Assembly (NCBI GenBank): GCA_024643705.1
Contig: JAHEML010000106.1
Coordinates: 1 to 8,618, forward strand
Direction: 5' to 3'
Length of the DNA: 8,618 nt
From: Caldilineaceae bacterium
Lineage (GTDB): Bacteria > Chloroflexota > Anaerolineae > Caldilineales > Caldilineaceae
Numbering within the stretch: position 1 is the first letter of the stretch; each line of letters begins with the position of its first letter. The notes beneath the pieces are model-generated. The model was not told the DNA's origin. It saw nothing but the letters and a program-made list of their open reading frames with translations, and did no database searches. A program made the position numbers and the translations under genes. Shown piece after piece: positions 5,401 through 8,618 of this stretch.

Positions 5401-6759
5401 TCATTCCCGATTACCCTCTAATGATCGCAGGTGGCCGGGGTTGAGCAGGCCGTGGGGGTCCCAGCGCTGGCGGGCGTCCAGGATTGGCTGGCCGTTCCAG
5501 CGCACGTCGTCGTCCAGATAGTGGGTGTGGGGATTCGCCAGCCAGATGCCGATGGCCTCGCAGTAGTCCATCAATTCCTGCAACTGCTGGGGCGAGCGGA
5601 AACGCACCAGGCTTAACCCTTGGGGATACATGCGGCCCCGAAAACGCATAAATTCGATGTGTTCCAAGATGTCGTCGCCGTAACGCTCTTTGCGCTGGCG
5701 CAATTGTTCGTAGACCCGCTCCGGGTCGAACTGGTCTTGCAAATAGGTAATGGTTGGGTCGATTTTCAATGCCCAGAGGGTTGTGTGATTCCATGAGAAA
5801 TCGGAGAGTTGCCAGCCGCTGGTGAGGTAAGCGCTGTGGGGGCTGTGCCAAGTGATGCGCCCCCCGAAAGGTGCAAGCTTTTCGGCCAGCTGCGCATCGT
5901 CCATGGTCAAGTGCAGCAGAGCAATGGCTTTGCCATCGGGGCAGGCGTTGTCGCGCATCAGTTGGCGGAAAAATGTGGGGATAGGCCATTCCAGAATCGT
6001 CACCAGCCGCTTGTGCAGGTCGTCATCGTAGGCCAGGGTTTCACCGAAGCGCAGACCGCTCTCGAAGTCATCGAAGGCGGCCACATATTGCTGCCAGGGC
6101 TGGGCTGGAGCCAGGGCGAAGGTCAGGTCGGCAATCACGCAGGTCAGCCCGCAATTGTGAATGACCCCTTGCATTTCGTCCGGGTCGGTGATGGTGAGGA
6201 TGCGGGGCGTCTCCTCCACGGTGACAACCGTCACCGCCAGCACGTTGCCGGGGTCCCAAAGCGTTCCCCAGGTGACAGAGCCAATGCCGCCTGCGCCGCC
6301 AGCCAGAAAGCCGCCCGCGGTGGCCGTCATGAGTGTGCTGGGGAAGAAGCGCAACTCTGCGCCGATCTGCCGGGCTTCGGTTTCGATGGTGCGCAGGATC
6401 ACCCCGGCCTGCACCCGGGCCGATTGCGGTGTCAACGCGACAATTTGGGTCAAGTTGCGGGTGCTCAGGATCAGCCCACCCTGCATGGGGATACCCTGGC
6501 CATAGTTACCCGTAGCCGCGCCCTGGGGGGTGATGGGAACCCGCGCTTCCACCGCTGCGGCAATCACCGCCACCAGTTGTTCGATATTCTGGGGGCGCAC
6601 GATGACTTCGGCGGCTTTGTCGTCCAACATTGGCTTCAGCACGGGCGAAAACCAATAGTAGTCGCGAGAATCGTGTTGCAGCCGGGTGGGGGATGTCACC
6701 ACCTGCTCTGGACCGACAATCGAATGTAGTTTCTCGACAAAAGCGGGTGATAGGGTCAT
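5401..6759 (-). CDS. FAD-binding oxidoreductase, GlcD-like (PCMH-type)
   Basis: This 452-residue flavoprotein has a vanillyl-alcohol-oxidase-type FAD domain in its N-terminal half. VIVRPQNIEQLVAVIAAAVE (about 52-71) leads to the pyrophosphate-binding loop ITPQGAATGNYGQG (76-89), then LSTRNLTQIV, and the glycine-rich TATAGGFLAGGAGGIGSVTWG (about 145-165). The C-terminus carries DPHGLLNPGHL (about 434-444), which closes many GlcD/D-lactate-dehydrogenase-like proteins. It probably oxidises a hydroxy acid or related CH-OH/CH-NH compound. The HxGDGNxH motif of many GlcD-type C-terminal domains is absent, so the substrate and electron acceptor are open. I start it at the ATG at 6759. The frame stays open to 6903, but the added 48 residues would be encoded by the hairpin repeat and would overlap the reductase gene. 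The Shine-Dalgarno is weak. It is flanked by hairpin copies 2 and 3. Confidence 0.9.
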   Translation of the reverse strand: MTLSPAFVEKLHSIVGPEQVVTSPTRLQHDSRDYYWFSPVLKPMLDDKAAEVIVRPQNIEQLVAVIAAAVEARVPITPQGAATGNYGQGIPMQGGLILSTRNLTQIVALTPQSARVQAGVILRTIETEARQIGAELRFFPSTLMTATAGGFLAGGAGGIGSVTWGTLWDPGNVLAVTVVTVEETPRILTITDPDEMQGVIHNCGLTCVIADLTFALAPAQPWQQYVAAFDDFESGLRFGETLAYDDDLHKRLVTILEWPIPTFFRQLMRDNACPDGKAIALLHLTMDDAQLAEKLAPFGGRITWHSPHSAYLTSGWQLSDFSWNHTTLWALKIDPTITYLQDQFDPERVYEQLRQRKERYGDDILEHIEFMRFRGRMYPQGLSLVRFRSPQQLQELMDYCEAIGIWLANPHTHYLDDDVRWNGQPILDARQRWDPHGLLNPGHLRSLEGNRE

Positions 6760-6782
6760 GGAACACTCGAATCTGAAAAATG

Positions 6783-6868
6783 AACGCAAAGGTGCAGGGA
6801 TGCAAAGATTTTGTAATGAAAGACGCAAAGCGTTCCATCTATTCTTTGCACCTTTGCATCTCTGCGTT
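6783..6868. repeat. Intergenic hairpin repeat, copy 3 (degenerate, 86 nt)
   Basis: It has the same aacgc/gcgtt borders and 'cgcaaag' units as copies 1 and 2, but is longer and imperfect. The best outer stem is 14 bp with one G-U pair (6794-6807 with 6852-6865), leaving an 11-base left and 3-base right overhang, like copy 1. A small inner stem is possible (6825-6830 with 6844-6849), and the internal sequence contains ACGCAAAGCGT. It looks like a decayed copy. Its right border overlaps the TAA stop of the reductase gene. A short run of five T follows on the minus strand about 3 bases after the element, so weak termination is possible. Confidence 0.8.
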
Positions 6869-7754
6869 AAGCACTTTTCTTTGAATTCTTTGAATAGAGG
6901 CAACGGGTGCGCAGGAAGATGTAATCTCCGGCCCGGTGGATGCTGACAGGCTGGGAATAGGGCGCGTTTTCCGGCGTCCAGGCTACGCCTTCGGTGTAGC
7001 TAGGGCGGAACTTCTCCGGACTGCGGCCCACAAATGTGGGGCAATAGGTCAGAAACTCTTCGTCTACCAGCCCCGCATCGAGCAGATTGGCAAAGACCCG
7101 CGCACCCCCTTCGCAGAGCAGGTTACGGATGCCGAAATCGCTGGTGAGCAGGCGGGCCAGCTTGTGCAGGTCAACCGCATCCGCGCCCAGGGTCAGCACA
7201 TCCACAGTTGCGCTGCACTGCCCGGCCAGATCGACCTTTTCTGCGCGGGCTGCGCCCCGCTCGGTTGTCGCCAGGATGATGTGCAGGTCGGGGTTTTGGA
7301 AGCGCTCTTCGCTGAAGTCCAGATTGCCGTCGAAAGAGAGGATCACCAGTTTAGGGGTTGGATCGTAGCCCTCGGCCCGGCGTAGATCGGCAAAGGCCGC
7401 GGCTTCGGGGGGATAGATGAATTCCGGGGTCCAGACGTGGCCTGGCTCCAGGCGCACAGTGTTGTCGCCCACCATAATGGCATGGGCGCGCACCCGCAGC
7501 AGCGCCATCAGCCAGCGATCGTGGGGGTCGGCTTTGGTTACGTGGCTGGCGTCGGTTGCGTCCGGTTCGTTGAAGGAGATGCGTCCGTCTCGGCTGGGGG
7601 CGAAATTGGTGTAGATATACGGACGATCCGGGTGGCTCTGCATGGGCCAGTCGCCGGGGTAGAGGGCGCGATAGGCAGCGGGCAAGGACGGGCTGGCGAC
7701 CGGTTCAGTGTAGAGCAGTTCAAACGGGGCGTCAAGGCCGGTTGGCTCAATCAT
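6867..7754 (-). CDS. RibD C-terminal-type reductase (DHFR-like fold)
   Basis: This 295-residue protein carries the pyrimidine-reductase (RibD_C) domain without a RibD deaminase domain. Family features run in order: YIYTNFAPSRDGRIS (46-60, the first strand and substrate loop), DRWLMALLRVRAHAIMVGDNTVRLE (79-103), LVILSFDGNLDF (136-147) and the nucleotide-binding LLCEGGARVFANLLDAGLVDE (212-232). Members use NAD(P)H to reduce the ribosyl group of a riboflavin-pathway pyrimidine, or other carbonyl substrates. A free-standing copy beside hydrolases suggests a catabolic or salvage role rather than riboflavin synthesis, by inference only. The ATG at 7754 is chosen over the ORF start at 7814 because AAGGAG lies 9 bases before it, and the longer form would run into mtaB. 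The last residues (LYSKNSKKSA) are lysine/serine-rich and end at a TAA formed at the border of hairpin copy 3, so the tail may have been set by that insertion. Confidence 0.88.
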   Translation of the reverse strand: MIEPTGLDAPFELLYTEPVASPSLPAAYRALYPGDWPMQSHPDRPYIYTNFAPSRDGRISFNEPDATDASHVTKADPHDRWLMALLRVRAHAIMVGDNTVRLEPGHVWTPEFIYPPEAAAFADLRRAEGYDPTPKLVILSFDGNLDFSEERFQNPDLHIILATTERGAARAEKVDLAGQCSATVDVLTLGADAVDLHKLARLLTSDFGIRNLLCEGGARVFANLLDAGLVDEEFLTYCPTFVGRSPEKFRPSYTEGVAWTPENAPYSQPVSIHRAGDYIFLRTRCLYSKNSKKSA

Positions 7755-7763
7755 CGGTGGAAT

Positions 7764-7770
7764 CTCCTTA
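7764..7770 (-). promoter_or_regulatory. Ribosome binding site overlapping the mtaB stop
   Basis: TAAGGAG on the minus strand contains both the TAA stop codon of mtaB and a near-perfect Shine-Dalgarno, 9 bases before the reductase ATG. This indicates co-transcription and likely translational coupling of the two genes, and fixes the start at 7754. Confidence 0.8.
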
Positions 7771-8618
7771 CAATGGGATGTGGTGGGATTGATGACCGAG
7801 GTCAGGTGTGCCAAAGAGCGTTTCGCCGCTCAGTTCATCCAGGCGGGTGGGTGTGAGACGGTTGTGCAAATTTACGCCCGCAGGGGCGTGGGCCAAGACA
7901 CGGAGAAAGTTGTCGGTGTGGCCGCTCCACAGGCGCATGGCAGGCTGATCGTCCACGGGTTGGCCCTGGCCTTCCCACAGGACGGGGCGGGTGCTGCCCA
8001 CAAAACGTTGACGCTCGATTTGCCCCGTCTGCTCCACCAGGGCATGCATCTGTTGCGAACGTTCCTTCTTTATTGCCTTTGTCACCTGTCCGCCAAAGCG
8101 GGCCGCGGCTGTGCCCGCCCGGGCGCTGTAGGGGAAGATGTGGGCGTGGGCAAAGCGCATTTCCTCCACAAAGGCCAACCCTTGGGCAAAGTCGTCGTCC
8201 GTCTCGCCGGGGAAGCCAACGATCAGATCTGTGGTGAGAATCAGATCGGGGATGGCAGCCCGGGCATCTTCTACCAGGCGGTGGAAGGAGGCAACGGTGC
8301 AGCGCCGGGCCATGGCGCGCAGTTGTCGATCGGTGCCTGCTTGCAGGGGCAGGTGCAGGTGGGGGCAGAGGCGATCCGGCCAACGCTGCCAGAGATCGAA
8401 AAAACCATCGGCCAGCTCCCAGGGTTCCAGGCTGCTCAGGCGCAGGCGGGGAATGTGGGTTTCGGCGAGGAGTGTAGTAGTCAGTGCTTTCAGATCGGTG
8501 GCGAGGCTACCGGGCAGGTCTCGCCCGTAGGAGCCGAGATGGACACCGGTCAGGACGACCTCTTGTGTGCCGTCGGCGGCCAGGTCCTGCACCTCGGCAA
8601 GGATATCGCCCAGGGTGC
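7768..8618 (-). CDS. mtaB: tRNA (t6A37) methylthiotransferase MtaB, 5' end cut by window edge
   Basis: The visible 282 residues are the C-terminal two thirds of a radical-SAM methylthiotransferase. The missing part holds the N-terminal domain and the CxxxCxxC cluster motif. EVVLTGVHLGSYG, with 'LTGV' rather than the 'LLGQN' of MiaB, points to MtaB, which adds a methylthio group to t6A37 of ANN-decoding tRNAs. Further radical-SAM motifs follow: RLRLSSLEPWEL, PHLHLPLQAGTD, LTTDLIVGFPGETDDDF and HIFPYSARAGTAAA. A C-terminal TRAM-like RNA-binding region begins near RQRFVGSTRPVLWEG. The frame stays open to the window edge, so the GTG at 8592 is internal and not a start. The motif usually read as RRYT is RRCT here, a minor oddity. 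It precedes the RibD-like reductase by 13 bases and is probably co-transcribed with it, although its own role is in tRNA modification. Confidence 0.92.
   Translation of the reverse strand, partial: TLGDILAEVQDLAADGTQEVVLTGVHLGSYGRDLPGSLATDLKALTTTLLAETHIPRLRLSSLEPWELADGFFDLWQRWPDRLCPHLHLPLQAGTDRQLRAMARRCTVASFHRLVEDARAAIPDLILTTDLIVGFPGETDDDFAQGLAFVEEMRFAHAHIFPYSARAGTAAARFGGQVTKAIKKERSQQMHALVEQTGQIERQRFVGSTRPVLWEGQGQPVDDQPAMRLWSGHTDNFLRVLAHAPAGVNLHNRLTPTRLDELSGETLFGTPDLGHQSHHIPL

Noticed and set aside
5809..6729. 306-codon plus-strand frame opposite the FAD oxidoreductase
   Set aside because: Shadow frame of a well-supported flavoprotein gene.
4420..6868. CRISPR array from the repeated 'cgcaaag' units
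   Set aside because: The repeats are nested inverted repeats confined to three gene gaps separated by full genes. There are no regular spacers and no cas genes.
6760..6903. 48-residue N-terminal extension of the FAD oxidoreductase
   Set aside because: It would be encoded by hairpin copy 3 and the 3' end of the reductase gene, and has no family similarity.
7755..7814. 20-residue N-terminal extension of the RibD-like reductase
   Set aside because: It overlaps the mtaB coding end; a strong Shine-Dalgarno precedes the downstream ATG at 7754.

Overview
The window reads as a stretch of a fairly GC-rich (about 60% by eye) bacterial chromosome in which every supported gene lies on the minus strand, so transcription runs right to left. 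The mixture of genes, and the intergenic hairpin repeats built from short 'cgcaaag / cgcagag' units, recalls filamentous Chloroflexota (Anaerolineae/Caldilineae type). That placement is an impression, not a demonstration, because no marker gene for taxonomy is present.

In transcription order: (1) the 3' two thirds of mtaB, a tRNA methylthiotransferase cut by the right window edge; (2) a RibD C-terminal-type (DHFR-fold) reductase whose Shine-Dalgarno overlaps the mtaB stop codon; (3) a GlcD-like FAD-binding oxidoreductase; (4) a creatininase-superfamily amidohydrolase of the NGHGGN type; (5) a cytosine-deaminase-like amidohydrolase with a complete set of metal ligands; (6) a second, overlapping cytosine-deaminase-like amidohydrolase that has lost most metal ligands and looks like a pseudoenzyme; (7) a mazE-mazF toxin-antitoxin pair with its own promoter and palindromic operator; (8) a complete MFS transporter at the left edge. 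No gap between genes exceeds 300 bases. The longest gaps, of about 110 bases, each hold one copy of the hairpin repeat.

Genes 2-6, and perhaps the transporter, look like one metabolic cluster for an unidentified N-heterocycle or amide compound. It would combine a reductase, a flavin oxidoreductase, an amide hydrolase and a deaminase/hydrolase with an inactive paralogue as possible partner. The substrate cannot be read from the sequence. The catalytic amidohydrolase lacks the glutamine that CodA uses for cytosine, and the creatininase homologue lacks a glutamate of true creatininase, so the obvious names (cytosine deaminase, creatininase) should not be taken literally.

The most notable observations are the catalytic/non-catalytic amidohydrolase pair and the three hairpin elements. 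Each hairpin sits just after a stop codon. Two of them share an identical 79-nt architecture in opposite orientation, with compensated base changes in the stem. The third notable point is the mazEF promoter, whose -35 hexamer overlaps the stop codon of the pseudoenzyme and whose -10 lies in a perfect 9-bp inverted repeat.
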